Source: Actinotignum schaalii FB123-CNA-2 (lineage in GTDB: Bacteria > Actinomycetota > Actinomycetes > Actinomycetales > Actinomycetaceae). Taken from it: a stretch of DNA of 64,000 bases. The translations under genes and the position numbers were made by a program. Positions 54,533 to 63,297 of the stretch are shown here, one piece after another (the first letter of the stretch is position 1; each line of letters begins with the position of its first letter). The notes beneath the pieces were generated by a model. The model was given only the letters and a program-made list of their open reading frames with translations, had not been told where the DNA came from and made no database searches. The stretch is from contig NZ_KE150262.1 of NCBI RefSeq assembly GCF_000411135.1, positions 966,824 to 1,030,823 of the forward strand, read 5' to 3'.

Positions 54533-56095
54533 GTGTTTAATAATCTTTCCGACCGGATTTCCGGTGCATTCAAGAATCTGCGCTCCAAGGGTGTGCTCAC
54601 CCAAGCGGATGTAGAAACCACCATTAGCGAGATTCGGCGTGCCCTTTTGGACGCCGACGTCGCGCTTCCCGTGGTGCGCGAGTTCACCGCCGCGGTGCGC
54701 GAACGTGCCACCGGTGCGGTACGCTCCCAGGCTCTCAATCCCTCGCAGCAGATCGTCAAAATTGTTAATGACGAACTCATTGAGATTCTCGGCGGGGAAA
54801 CTCGGGAACTTAATTTCGCGCAGGGGCGCCCCACCGTGGTCATGCTCGCCGGTCTCCAGGGCGCGGGTAAAACCACGCTGGCCGGTAAGCTCGGGCGTTG
54901 GTTCGCGCGCGGGGGCCGCAAAGCGCTCCTCGTCGCCTCCGATTTGCAGCGGCCTAATGCCGTGCAGCAGCTTCAGGTGGTGGGTGAGCGTGCCGGGGTA
55001 GACGTATGGGCTCCCGAACCCGGTAACGGGGTGGGAGACCCGATCCAGGTGGCGGCTAGCGGTGTAGATTACGCGGCCGCGAACGGCTACGGTGCCGTCG
55101 TGGTGGATACCGCCGGACGCTTGGGTATCGACGAGGTCCTCATGCAGCAGGCCGCTGATATTCGGGCTGCCGTTAACCCCGACGAAGTTCTCTTCGTTAT
55201 CGATGCCATGATCGGTCAGGACGCGGTCGCCACCGCGAAGGCCTTCCAAGACGGAGTGGGCTTCACCGGCGTCGTTATCACCAAGCTCGACGGCGATACC
55301 CGCGGCGGCGCGGCGCTCTCGGTGCGTGGCGTGACCGGCAAACCAATCCTTTTCGCCTCCACCGGTGAAAAACTGGAAGATTTCGAACGCTTCCACGCCG
55401 ACCGCATGGCCTCCCGCATCCTCGATATGGGCGATATTCTCTCCCTCATCGAACGCGCCGAAGCCACCTGGACGCAAGAACAGCAGCGCGAACTTTCCGA
55501 GAAAATGAGCGAGGGGGCTTTCGACCTCAATGACTTCCTCGTGCAAATGAACCAAATTAAACGGATGGGTTCGCTCAAGAAACTCATGGGGATGCTGCCC
55601 GGCATGGGGCAGTACCGCGAAGCCCTCGAACAGTGGGATGAGTCCTCGATGGGGCGCGTGGAAGCCATTATCCAATCCATGACGCCCACCGAACGCCGCA
55701 CCCCGAAAATTCTCAACGGTTCGCGCCGCCAGCGCATCGCCCGGGGCTCAGGAACCACCGTCCAGGAAGTCAATCAGCTGGTGCAGCGCTTTGAGGGTGC
55801 CGCGAAAATGATGACGCAGATGAGTCGCGGTGGCGGAATTCCGGGTATGCCAGGTATGCCCGGCGTTGGCGGGGGATCACGCAAGCAGAAACGCGCGAAG
55901 AAGAATGTTTCGGGCGGTAAGAAGGGACGTTCGGGTAATCCGGCGAAACGCGCCCGCCAGGAAGCCGAAGCAGCGGCGGCACGGCAGCGTGCCGAACGAG
56001 GCTCGGCTTTCGGTACGGGGGCCCAGCTTCCCGGCTCCGCTCCAGCGGCGCCCGATATGGCAAGCATGGAAGAGCTCAAGCGCTTCCTTAAGTAA
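54533..56095 (+). CDS. ffh: Signal recognition particle protein Ffh
   Basis: Protein core of SRP that binds signal sequences and 4.5S RNA. NG domain with G1 GLQGAGKTT (about 107), DLQRPNAVQQL, DTAGRLGID and TKLDGDTRGGAALS, then the Met-rich M domain (about 300-435: KKLMGMLPGMGQ; the RNA-binding RRQRIARGSG). The tail after 450 is Lys/Arg/Gly-rich and low complexity (GGGIPGMPGMPGVGGG and following), common in actinobacteria. GTG after GAAGG. 520 residues. Confidence 0.97.
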   Translation: MFNNLSDRISGAFKNLRSKGVLTQADVETTISEIRRALLDADVALPVVREFTAAVRERATGAVRSQALNPSQQIVKIVNDELIEILGGETRELNFAQGRPTVVMLAGLQGAGKTTLAGKLGRWFARGGRKALLVASDLQRPNAVQQLQVVGERAGVDVWAPEPGNGVGDPIQVAASGVDYAAANGYGAVVVDTAGRLGIDEVLMQQAADIRAAVNPDEVLFVIDAMIGQDAVATAKAFQDGVGFTGVVITKLDGDTRGGAALSVRGVTGKPILFASTGEKLEDFERFHADRMASRILDMGDILSLIERAEATWTQEQQRELSEKMSEGAFDLNDFLVQMNQIKRMGSLKKLMGMLPGMGQYREALEQWDESSMGRVEAIIQSMTPTERRTPKILNGSRRQRIARGSGTTVQEVNQLVQRFEGAAKMMTQMSRGGGIPGMPGMPGVGGGSRKQKRAKKNVSGGKKGRSGNPAKRARQEAEAAAARQRAERGSAFGTGAQLPGSAPAAPDMASMEELKRFLK

Positions 56096-56105
56096 CGACG
56101 ACGGC

Positions 56106-56141
56106 GCAGCGGGCAGGAGGAATCTTGCCCGCTGCGATGTT
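56106..56141 (+). terminator. Terminator after ffh, likely bidirectional
   Basis: 10-bp stem GCAGCGGGCA/TGCCCGCTGC (56106-56115 with 56126-56135), 10-base loop, then GATGTTTT on the plus strand. On the minus strand the same stem is followed by GCCGTCGTCGT. It separates ffh from the convergent cation transporter. Confidence 0.75.
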
Positions 56142-56159
56142 TTGGCAGAGTGGTTATTT

Positions 56160-57233
56160 TTATGAGGTAGCGGCGTCGCCGTTCTTCCCTGTGGTTAAAG
56201 CCTCCACCACAATATCCGGAACCGCATCGGAAATACCGCCCAGCGGCACGTAACCTTCCGGAATATCCTCATAGGATCGCGGGTCCTCCAGTGGCTCCAC
56301 GTGGATGAGGGCGCGGAGGTGAGGCACCGCGGCGCGTAATTCCTCCGCGATATCTTCGGCGAGCTCGTGGCCCTCGCGCACCGTCCACGTGGAGGGGACC
56401 AACAAATCAAAATTACAAAACGACTCGCGCCCGGCCACTCGGGTCTGCAGCCCGTGGAAACGTACCTCACGGCGGGTGTGCGAACGTAGAATAGCCACGA
56501 TTTTTTCGGTATCCGGCTCAGACAGGGCTGCGTCCATGAGTCCCGCGAGTGACTCGCGCAGCAGCTTAACCCCGGTGGCCAGAATATTGACCGCAACGAG
56601 GATAGCGACGATGGGATCGAGCAGCGGTTCATCGGTGAGCGCCACCAATCCCACACCCGCGATCACCCCGACGGAAGTGATGACATCCGTGAGGAGGTGT
56701 TTACCATCGGCACGCAAGGTGGGCGAACGGTGCTTCGCCCCGGCGCGCAGCAACACGACACCGACAATTCCATTGACTAAGGATGCGAGCGCCACAATGC
56801 CCAAGCCCCATCCCAGCGCCGCCAGCGGCTGGGGGTGAATAATGCGGTCAATGGCGGAAAAAATAATAAAACCGGCTGCCGCAAAAATCATGGCCCCTTC
56901 CACGGCGGAAGAAAAGTACTCGGCTTTCGAGCGTCCGTAGGTATAGCGTGCATTTGCGGGTTTCGCGGCCGCGGAGAGGGCCAGCACCGCGACCACCGCC
57001 GCTGCCAGATTAACTAAGGATTCTGTGGCGTCGGAGAGAAGGCCCACCGAATCGGTGAGCCAGTATCCAGCCGCTTTGAGCGCAATGGTGACGAGGGCGG
57101 CCGCAACGGAGAGCCAGGCGTAGCGCACGAGCTTGGAGGTAGGTGCGGGCACAACCGCGGGCGAACCCACGGCGCTAACGGTGCCAACGGTGCAGGCTGC
57201 GGTGGCGGGAGCGGGATTATTCACGCCTCCCAT
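56160..57233 (-). CDS. Cation diffusion facilitator family transporter
   Basis: Divalent-metal exporter of the CDF family: six membrane helices (about 25-200) and a C-terminal ferredoxin-like cytosolic domain (about 205-320). The TM5 half of the metal site is normal (KHLLTDVITS, His-x3-Asp), but TM2 reads SDATESLVN, where YiiP has Asp-x3-Asp; here it is Glu-x3-Asn. ATG 57233 gives 357 residues; upstream frame is unsupported. A Pro/Ala/Val stretch occupies the N-terminal 25 residues. Metal unknown; iron, zinc or manganese are possible. Confidence 0.88.
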   Translation of the reverse strand: MGGVNNPAPATAACTVGTVSAVGSPAVVPAPTSKLVRYAWLSVAAALVTIALKAAGYWLTDSVGLLSDATESLVNLAAAVVAVLALSAAAKPANARYTYGRSKAEYFSSAVEGAMIFAAAGFIIFSAIDRIIHPQPLAALGWGLGIVALASLVNGIVGVVLLRAGAKHRSPTLRADGKHLLTDVITSVGVIAGVGLVALTDEPLLDPIVAILVAVNILATGVKLLRESLAGLMDAALSEPDTEKIVAILRSHTRREVRFHGLQTRVAGRESFCNFDLLVPSTWTVREGHELAEDIAEELRAAVPHLRALIHVEPLEDPRSYEDIPEGYVPLGGISDAVPDIVVEALTTGKNGDAATS

Positions 57234-57527
57234 CTTGCCAGGCGCGGCGGGGCTTGTCAGGTTGAAACGGCGGGATAGGGGTGCGCGCCGTAGCTGTCCC
57301 CCCCCGTCCGCATCGGCACCGCAGCGGAGCGACGGCGTAAGTGATCTCACCGCGCAACGGTGCGATGCCTGTTTCCTCCTCCGGAAAATTCTGGCAGAAT
57401 AGCTAGATGTACTTGGAGGATGCCGGGTCCCTCTCAACCCGGTATTGTCCGTGTTCACGGATTGCACGGTGCGCGTCCCCCAACCGGCCGGGTAATCCAC
57501 CCCAATGAGAAAGGATTGACCACAAAA

Positions 57528-58007
57528 GTGGCAGTCAAAATTCGTTTGAAGCGCATGGGTAAGATCCGTGCGGCCCAGTACCGTATTGTCGTGGCGGATT
57601 CTCGCGTCAAGCGTGACGGCAAGGTTATTGAGGAAATCGGTTACTACGATCCCAATACGCAGCCCTCTACCATCCGCATCGATTCTGATCGGGCTCAGTA
57701 CTGGCTCGGCGTGGGTGCTCAGCCCACCGAAGCCGTGCTCGCGCAGCTTAAGGTGACCGGTGACTGGCAGAAGTTCAAGGGATACAAGGATGGCCAGGAG
57801 GGTCGCCTGCGTGTTCCGGAAACGGTGAACGCTGAAGAAGCGCGCGCCGCAGCGGTCAAGAAGGTCCAGGACGACGCTGAAAAGCGCCGCGCTGCCGCCG
57901 CTGAAGCAAAGGCGAAGGCCGAAGCGGAAGCCGCAGCTGCTGCCGCCGCTGAAGCTGGGGAAGCCGAAACCGGTGAAGCTACCGAAGCGGAAACCGAGGA
58001 AGCCTAA
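57528..58007 (+). CDS. rpsP: 30S ribosomal protein S16
   Basis: Small-subunit protein. The core ([30 protein letters not shown], residues 2-31 region, and GYYDPNTQP) is canonical. 159 residues: the last 70 or so form an Ala/Glu/Lys-rich tail common in actinobacterial S16. GTG start is set by homology; the AAGGA upstream is rather far (13 bases). Its stop overlaps khpA. Promoter is probably near 57395-57410 (CTGGCAGAATAGCTAG carries AGAAT). Confidence 0.96.
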   Translation: MAVKIRLKRMGKIRAAQYRIVVADSRVKRDGKVIEEIGYYDPNTQPSTIRIDSDRAQYWLGVGAQPTEAVLAQLKVTGDWQKFKGYKDGQEGRLRVPETVNAEEARAAAVKKVQDDAEKRRAAAAEAKAKAEAEAAAAAAAEAGEAETGEATEAETEEA

Positions 58008-58246
58008 TGCTGACGGACGCTCTGGAACACCTGGTCAAGGGAATTGTTGATTACCCGGATGATGTCAACGTCTCGGCATCGCGTAATCGTCGTGGCGAAC
58101 TTCTGGAAGTTCGGGTGAACCCTGACGATCTCGGTCGGGTGATCGGCCGTGGCGGGCGTACCGCCAAGGCGCTGCGGACCGTCGTCAACGCGCTTTCGGA
58201 CGAAGGCTCCGTGCGCGTGGACGTTATCGAAACGGACCGTAACTAA
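58007..58246 (+). CDS. khpA: KH-domain RNA-binding protein KhpA
   Basis: Single type-II KH domain of 79 residues, with the GxxG loop in VIGRGGRTAKALRTV. In other bacteria it works with KhpB/Jag in post-transcriptional control of cell division and envelope genes. The ATG shares a base with the rpsP stop (TAATG), the standard order rpsP-khpA-rimM-trmD-rplS. Confidence 0.95.
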   Translation: MLTDALEHLVKGIVDYPDDVNVSASRNRRGELLEVRVNPDDLGRVIGRGGRTAKALRTVVNALSDEGSVRVDVIETDRN

Positions 58247-58258
58247 CGTAGCGGCATA

Positions 58259-58296
58259 CCGGCCCTCAACCTTTCGGGGTTGCGGGCCGGTTTTGT
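58259..58296 (+). terminator. Intrinsic terminator between khpA and rimM
   Basis: Two-part stem (CCGGCCC with GGGCCGG, CAACC with GGTTG, one mismatch) at 58259-58290 followed by TTTTGT. It would split rpsP-khpA from rimM-trmD-rplS or attenuate read-through. Confidence 0.75.
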
Positions 58297-58346
58297 ATGA
58301 GCCACCACCGTTCCCCACCGTGTGCGGGAACTGAGAGAAGGACACG

Positions 58347-59009
58347 ATGCAACTGACGGTAGCTATTATCGGGGCGCCGCACGGGCTTAAAGGGGAAGTC
58401 CGTTTGGACGTTCGCACAGATTCGCCCGCCCGCCGCCTCGCTGTGGGGGCCCAGCTGGAAACAGAACCGGCGGATTTCGGGCCGCTCACCATCACCCGCA
58501 CTCGAGAATATCGGGGAATTACCTACGCGCTCTTCGCTGAATCCACCACTCGTGACACCGCCGAAGCGCTGCGAGGGGTGCGTCTCGTCGTGGAAACTGA
58601 TGAGGATGAGCCCGAAGAAGACGCCTATTATGCCCATGAGCTACGCGGTCTGGAAGTCCTCGATCCAGAAGGCTACGAGCTCGGTATTATTACCGGCTTA
58701 GAAAACGGCCCCGCCCAGGATATCCTGGTGGTGCGTGAGCCGGATGGCCGGATTACCCGCGTGCCCTTCGTGCGTGAGATCGTGACGGCGGTGGATCTGG
58801 ATGACCACTGCATCGTGGTTGATGCCCCGGCCGGGCTTTTCTCCGAAGATGATATGATCGTGGTGGAAGGTGATGACCTGGCCGGCGCCCTCAGCGCAGC
58901 CGAAGACGAACTCACCTCCGCCGAAGATGCACCCAGCGCGGCCGAAGGCGCCCTTAGCGCTGTCGAAGAAAGTATGACGGAGGAAAACAGCGCTGAGGAA
59001 GTGAAGTAA
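58347..59009 (+). CDS. rimM: 16S rRNA processing protein RimM
   Basis: Assembly factor for the 30S head, binding S19. N-terminal beta barrel starts LTVAIIGAPHGLKGEVRL; the PRC-barrel follows (YAHELRGLEVLDPEGYELGIITG; VPFVREIVTAVDLDDHCIVVDAPAGLF). At 220 residues it carries a 35-residue acidic tail of repeated SAAEDE/SAVEES units. ATG after GAGAAGGA. Stop and trmD start overlap by one base. Confidence 0.95.
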   Translation: MQLTVAIIGAPHGLKGEVRLDVRTDSPARRLAVGAQLETEPADFGPLTITRTREYRGITYALFAESTTRDTAEALRGVRLVVETDEDEPEEDAYYAHELRGLEVLDPEGYELGIITGLENGPAQDILVVREPDGRITRVPFVREIVTAVDLDDHCIVVDAPAGLFSEDDMIVVEGDDLAGALSAAEDELTSAEDAPSAAEGALSAVEESMTEENSAEEVK

Positions 59010-60526
59010 TGGCGAGCTTGCGCATTGACCTCGTTTCCGTTTTTCCAGAATTCTTCGACGTGCTCGATTTATCGCTGGTGGGCAAGGCGCGCCGTCGCGG
59101 CGTCGTCGATATTCGCACCCACAATCTGCGCGACTGGACCAGCGACATCCACCGCACCGTGGACGATACCCCCATCGGAGGCGGGGCTGGCATGGTCATG
59201 AAACCGGATGTTTGGGGTCGTGCTCTCGATGACCTCATCGGCCCGAGCTCTCCGGAAACAATTACTCTCGCGATGCCCACCCCGTCCGGTCGGCCCCTCA
59301 CTCAGCGCCTCGTGGAAGACCTGGCCACCCGGGAGCGCATCATTATCGCCTGCGGGCGCTATGAGGGAATTGATGCGCGGGTAGCTGAGCACTATCGTGG
59401 GCGGGGTGTGCGCGTAGAGGAGTTTTCTCTAGGAGATTATGTTCTCAACGGTGGGGAAGTGGCGGCAGTGGCCCTCGTGGAGGCGGTTACCCGTCTTATT
59501 CCCGGGATGGTGGGGAACCCGGAGTCTCTGGTGGAAGAATCGCACGGTGCGGCCGGTCTGCTCGAATACCGTGTCTACACCCGCCCGGTGCGCTGGCGCG
59601 AGCTCGAGGTGCCCGCAGTACTGCTCAGCGGCAATCACGGGGCGGTGGCGCGCTACCGTAGAGACGAAGCTCTTACGCGCACCGCTGCGCGCCGTCCCGA
59701 TATGATCGCGGAGCTAGATACCTCGCAGCTGGACAAATACGACCGGCCGGCGCTCGCGGCGGCGGGCTATGTATGGCGCACCAGTGACGCCCACCCGGTG
59801 GCGGTGGATACTGAGGTCCTGGGGGTGGCGGGCGCTGCTGGTTCCGGGGACGGGGTGTCCTCGGGTGAAGTGCTTTCGGGCGGGACGCTCGAGAACGGGG
59901 TACTACCGGGCCGCGATGTTCTCAACGGAGCACGGCGGCGCACCGCAACCGAGCTGGCGCAGCTGGCCACCCGCACCTTCCCGGACGCGTGCCCGCGTTA
60001 TCTTAGGGAAGCGGATATTGCCGCGTTCGCGGCGGCGAATCTTTCCGTGGAGGCTTTCGAAAAATATCTTGCCGACCCACGCTGGATGACGGTGGTAGTG
60101 CGTGCCGCGAGCGGAGAGTCGCGCGGGGAATTGCTGGGGTACAGTCTCACGTTGCTTCCCGATAGCGCGGTGGGAATGGGCGGCGACGACGTCGCCGGGC
60201 GCGAGGACGGTGCGCCATTCATGCACCTCCCGGAGCGGAAAGGCCCGTTGCTTGAGCTCTCAAAGTTCTACGTGGAGCGCAGCTGGCACGGGAGCGGGGT
60301 AGCGGATCTGCTCTGGCGGGCAACGGTGGAGGCGTGCCGAGACAGAATACTTGATGCCGAGGTGGCGTCCGCACCGTACCTGTGGCTCGGAACAAATAAA
60401 GACAACCGACGCGCGCAACGATTCTACAAACGGTGCGGTTTCCGAAAGGTAGCAACCCGAGAATTCCGGGTGGGTGAGGTAATCAACTCGGATCTCATTT
60501 TTGCCTGTCCGCTGACTGTGGCATAA
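59009..60526 (+). CDS. trmD: tRNA (guanine37-N1)-methyltransferase TrmD fused to GNAT acetyltransferase
   Basis: The N-terminal half (about 1-245) is TrmD, a SPOUT methyltransferase making m1G37 to prevent frameshifts: LVSVFPEFFD, GGGAGMVMKPDV, the SAM knot CGRYEGIDAR and LGDYVLNGGE. A Gly/Ser/Val-rich linker (about 265-305) leads to a second domain (about 310-505) with the acetyl-CoA loop region FYVERSWHGSGVADLLW and C-terminal YLWLGTNKDNRRAQRFYKRCGFRKV, both typical of GNAT N-acetyltransferases. Normal TrmD has about 230-260 residues, so this is a true fusion within one uninterrupted frame. Acetyl acceptor unknown. Start shares a base with the rimM stop. Confidence 0.93.
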   Translation: MASLRIDLVSVFPEFFDVLDLSLVGKARRRGVVDIRTHNLRDWTSDIHRTVDDTPIGGGAGMVMKPDVWGRALDDLIGPSSPETITLAMPTPSGRPLTQRLVEDLATRERIIIACGRYEGIDARVAEHYRGRGVRVEEFSLGDYVLNGGEVAAVALVEAVTRLIPGMVGNPESLVEESHGAAGLLEYRVYTRPVRWRELEVPAVLLSGNHGAVARYRRDEALTRTAARRPDMIAELDTSQLDKYDRPALAAAGYVWRTSDAHPVAVDTEVLGVAGAAGSGDGVSSGEVLSGGTLENGVLPGRDVLNGARRRTATELAQLATRTFPDACPRYLREADIAAFAAANLSVEAFEKYLADPRWMTVVVRAASGESRGELLGYSLTLLPDSAVGMGGDDVAGREDGAPFMHLPERKGPLLELSKFYVERSWHGSGVADLLWRATVEACRDRILDAEVASAPYLWLGTNKDNRRAQRFYKRCGFRKVATREFRVGEVINSDLIFACPLTVA

Positions 60527-60529
60527 TAG
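60501..60529 (+). promoter_or_regulatory. Candidate promoter for rplS inside the end of trmD
   Basis: TTGCCT (60501-60506) and CATAAT (60522-60527), or TAATAG two bases on, with 15-17 base spacing. It would give a leader of about 110 bases before rplS; that leader (60535-60646) has GC-rich stems but no family I can name. Confidence 0.4.
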
Positions 60530-60646
60530 TGGAGTTTCCTCGCTTTCATAATGCGCTGTGCCTGCCGCAGGGGGTCGCGCATCGGCGAGATCTTAACCGA
60601 TAACAGCGCCCCTGGCCTGCGTGCAGAGGCGGAAAGTGAATGAATA

Positions 60647-61000
60647 ATGCAGACTCTTGATGTAGTTGATGCTTCGCGTTTGCGCGACGATATCCCCGAT
60701 TTCCGCGCCGGTGACACCGTGCGTGTGAACGTGCGCGTCGTGGAAGGTAACCGCACCCGTACCCAGGCGTTCCAGGGTGTTGTTATTGCCCGCCAGGGTG
60801 ATGGCCTGCGCGCCACCTTCGATGTCCGCAAGATTTCCTTCGGGGTGGGCGTGGAGCGTAAGTTCCCGGTGCATTCGCCTTCCATCGAATCCATCGAAGT
60901 GATTACCCGCGGTCGGGTGCGTCGCGCCAAGCTGTACTACCTGCGTGATCGCCACGGTAAGGCAGCGAAGATTCGCGAACGTCGCACCGATTCCAAGTAA
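60647..61000 (+). CDS. rplS: 50S ribosomal protein L19
   Basis: Large-subunit protein at the 30S interface. 117 residues, full family pattern ([69 protein letters not shown] cited in parts). ATG preceded by GGAAAG at a somewhat long distance. Last of the rimM-trmD-rplS run, closed by a strong terminator. Confidence 0.97.
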   Translation: MQTLDVVDASRLRDDIPDFRAGDTVRVNVRVVEGNRTRTQAFQGVVIARQGDGLRATFDVRKISFGVGVERKFPVHSPSIESIEVITRGRVRRAKLYYLRDRHGKAAKIRERRTDSK

Positions 61001-61028
61001 GGAACGGTACGAAGTTCTCGTTCACATA

Positions 61029-61060
61029 TGGACCCGCGCCCCGGTGCGGGTCCATTTTTT
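61029..61060 (+). terminator. Intrinsic terminator after rplS
   Basis: 9-bp stem TGGACCCGC/GCGGGTCCA (61029-61037 with 61046-61054), 8-base loop, followed by TTTTTT. Confidence 0.92.
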
Positions 61061-61261
61061 ATCCGCGCGGATCTTGACCAATAGCCGACGGCAGCCACTA
61101 ACCGAAGATAACCGCCCATAACCGTGGGCAAGAGCTGGAGTATTCCTGGAGCCCCGCCAAAATAACGTGGCGTGACGGCGCGGATAACCTTAGGTACGTT
61201 CACGTGCGCTGGTAGCATGGAATACGCGTATCTTTTATCGAATGCAGGGGCGGAGGGGCGT

Positions 61262-62614
61262 ATGGGCGAGGGCACGTCAGGCGGGTCACGGGCGTCGGAG
61301 GATGCCTCGCGGTGGCCAGCAGGGCGGACCCACCGGAGCCAGGCCCGAGGCCGCCGGGCAGCTCCCGCACCTGAGGTACAAAACCTGCACGCGGCACCGG
61401 GCGTGGATGAGTTACCCGAGCTTGACGACCTCTTTGATGGGGAGGAATCGCAGGCACCGCAAACTGTGGTGAGCGCAGCGGAGCAACCGGCTCCAGAGCC
61501 AGAGCCGCAGCCGGTGCCGTGCCCGCCTGAACCACCGGAGTCCAACGAGACAAAAAACGTGTCGGAGGGGCCGGCTAAGATAAGTGCAGCTGAAGCCCGC
61601 TTGCGGCTAACGCTCACGGAACAGCTCTCGAACGCGGATGAAGGTCTCTATGCCGATGCTTTGCGAGATGAACTGGCCCGAGCGGAAGCACATGTGAACC
61701 ACGGAGGAACAACCATGAATACAACGGACGGTCACTCCTCCGCTGCCAATACGGAGCAGCCTCCCTCCTACCCTCCCGAAGTGGCCCCGGTGCGCCCGGA
61801 GGCGGACACCCGGGAAGCCCCCGTGCGTAACTCGCGCCTGCGTAGCGTAGTGGAGATGGCGCTCACCGTCGCCGTCGTTCTTCTCGTCTCCGTCATTATC
61901 AAAACTTTCTTTATCCAAGCTTTTAATGTGCCCTCCGGTTCTATGGAAACCACGTTGAGTACCGGGGATAAGTTTTTCGTCAACCGGATGGTGACCGATA
62001 ACGAGGAGCTACGCCGCGGCGATATCGTGGTCTTTGTGGATCCGGGCGGGTGGCTTGATGATGTGGAAGAAAACCGCTCCTGGATTGCTCAAACCGGCAC
62101 TCGAATCCTGCAAGGTATCGGGCTGCTTCCGGCAGACTCTGGTCACTACCTGGTGAAACGAATTATCGCGAAAGGTGGAGATACTGTCAGTTGCTGCGGG
62201 GAAGACGGCCGCGTGCAGGTCAATGGCGTACCGATCACGGAGGAATATCTCAATTACGGGGTGTCGCCCTCCTTACAGAAATTTGAGGTGAAGGTTCCGG
62301 AAGGGTACCTGTGGATGATGGGGGATAACCGCGCCAATTCCAAAGATTCGCGGTGGCATCAGCGTGAATCCGGAAACGGATTCGTGCCGGTAGAAAACGT
62401 GGTGGGCCGGGCCTGGTACGTTTTCTCACCGTGGAGCCGCCACGGGCGCCTACCTGATATGAGCCATGTTTTCGCCGGTGTCCCCGAACCTGCCGCGCCC
62501 GCGGGTGCGCGGGTGGCACTGCCGGACAACCCGGTTGATCCACGCTCCTTATACGCGGCTACGGCGACCCAAACCGGGAACCCTCCTGCTGTGCTCTCCG
62601 GGCAGGGTGGGTAG
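61262..62614 (+). CDS. lepB: Signal peptidase I with long N-terminal extension or dual start
   Basis: Removes signal peptides at the outer face of the membrane. The catalytic part is normal: membrane helix (AVVLLVSVIIKTFFIQAF), Ser in NVPSGSMETTL and Lys in YLVKRIIAKGGDT, then GDNRANSKDSR. Two well-spaced ribosome sites exist in one frame: GGAGG before ATG 61262 (450 residues) and GGAGGA before ATG 61715 (299 residues, the usual size). The extra 151 residues are Pro/Glu/Ala-rich with a helical end (SAAEARLRLTLTEQL) and no membrane segment, so would be cytosolic. Both forms may be made. rnhB follows closely. Confidence 0.9.
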   Translation: MGEGTSGGSRASEDASRWPAGRTHRSQARGRRAAPAPEVQNLHAAPGVDELPELDDLFDGEESQAPQTVVSAAEQPAPEPEPQPVPCPPEPPESNETKNVSEGPAKISAAEARLRLTLTEQLSNADEGLYADALRDELARAEAHVNHGGTTMNTTDGHSSAANTEQPPSYPPEVAPVRPEADTREAPVRNSRLRSVVEMALTVAVVLLVSVIIKTFFIQAFNVPSGSMETTLSTGDKFFVNRMVTDNEELRRGDIVVFVDPGGWLDDVEENRSWIAQTGTRILQGIGLLPADSGHYLVKRIIAKGGDTVSCCGEDGRVQVNGVPITEEYLNYGVSPSLQKFEVKVPEGYLWMMGDNRANSKDSRWHQRESGNGFVPVENVVGRAWYVFSPWSRHGRLPDMSHVFAGVPEPAAPAGARVALPDNPVDPRSLYAATATQTGNPPAVLSGQGG

Positions 62615-62619
62615 CACCC

Positions 62620-63297
62620 GTGCAGGAACCTGATCGCACCGTTGAAAAAGAACTGTTGGCTCGGCTCGAGGCACACGGCGGGGGTATTCTCGCTGCCGTG
62701 GATGAAGTGGGTCGCGGCGCCATCGCCGGACCGGTCTGTGTCGGTATAGCCCTCCTGGATAGGAGCACCCCGGATGACTTCCCGCTCGGATTAGGCGATT
62801 CGAAAATGCTGAGCGCGCACCGGCGGGAAATGATCTACCAGGCGGCCCGCGACTGGCCGCTCGCGGTGGCGGTGGGAAGCGCAGCCGCCAGTGTGGTCGA
62901 CACGGTGGGAATTATTGAAGCCTTGCGATGTGCGGCTGCGGATGCTCTCGCTCAGCTGGAGAAATCCGGATTACGCCCCGATGCTGTTCTCTTAGACGGA
63001 AAACACAATTGGTGGGCCCAGGATTCCCTCTTCGATGCCGAACCGACGGTCCCGCAGCTTCCGGTCACCACCGTGATTAAAGGGGATGCTTCCTGCGCGG
63101 GGATCGCCGCAGCATCCGTCGTCGCGAAAGTTGAGCGAGACCGCTATATGGAGGCACTCGCAAAAGAATTCCCCGATTACGATTGGGAACATAATAAAGG
63201 GTACGGTACGCGTGCTCACCTCGATGCTATCGCGCAGGTGGGGCCGAGCCCGTATCATCGAACGTCGTGGCATTTGCCCGCGGTAAGGAGTGAATAA
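62620..63297 (+). CDS. rnhB: Ribonuclease HII
   Basis: Cleaves RNA at single ribonucleotides and RNA-DNA hybrids. Metal-binding Asp/Glu in AAVDEVGRGAIAGP, Asp in LLDGKHNWW, and KGDASCAGIAAASVVAKVERD are intact. 225 residues. GTG start with only a weak GGGTGGG site five bases behind lepB. Stop shares a base with the next start. Confidence 0.95.
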   Translation: MQEPDRTVEKELLARLEAHGGGILAAVDEVGRGAIAGPVCVGIALLDRSTPDDFPLGLGDSKMLSAHRREMIYQAARDWPLAVAVGSAAASVVDTVGIIEALRCAAADALAQLEKSGLRPDAVLLDGKHNWWAQDSLFDAEPTVPQLPVTTVIKGDASCAGIAAASVVAKVERDRYMEALAKEFPDYDWEHNKGYGTRAHLDAIAQVGPSPYHRTSWHLPAVRSE

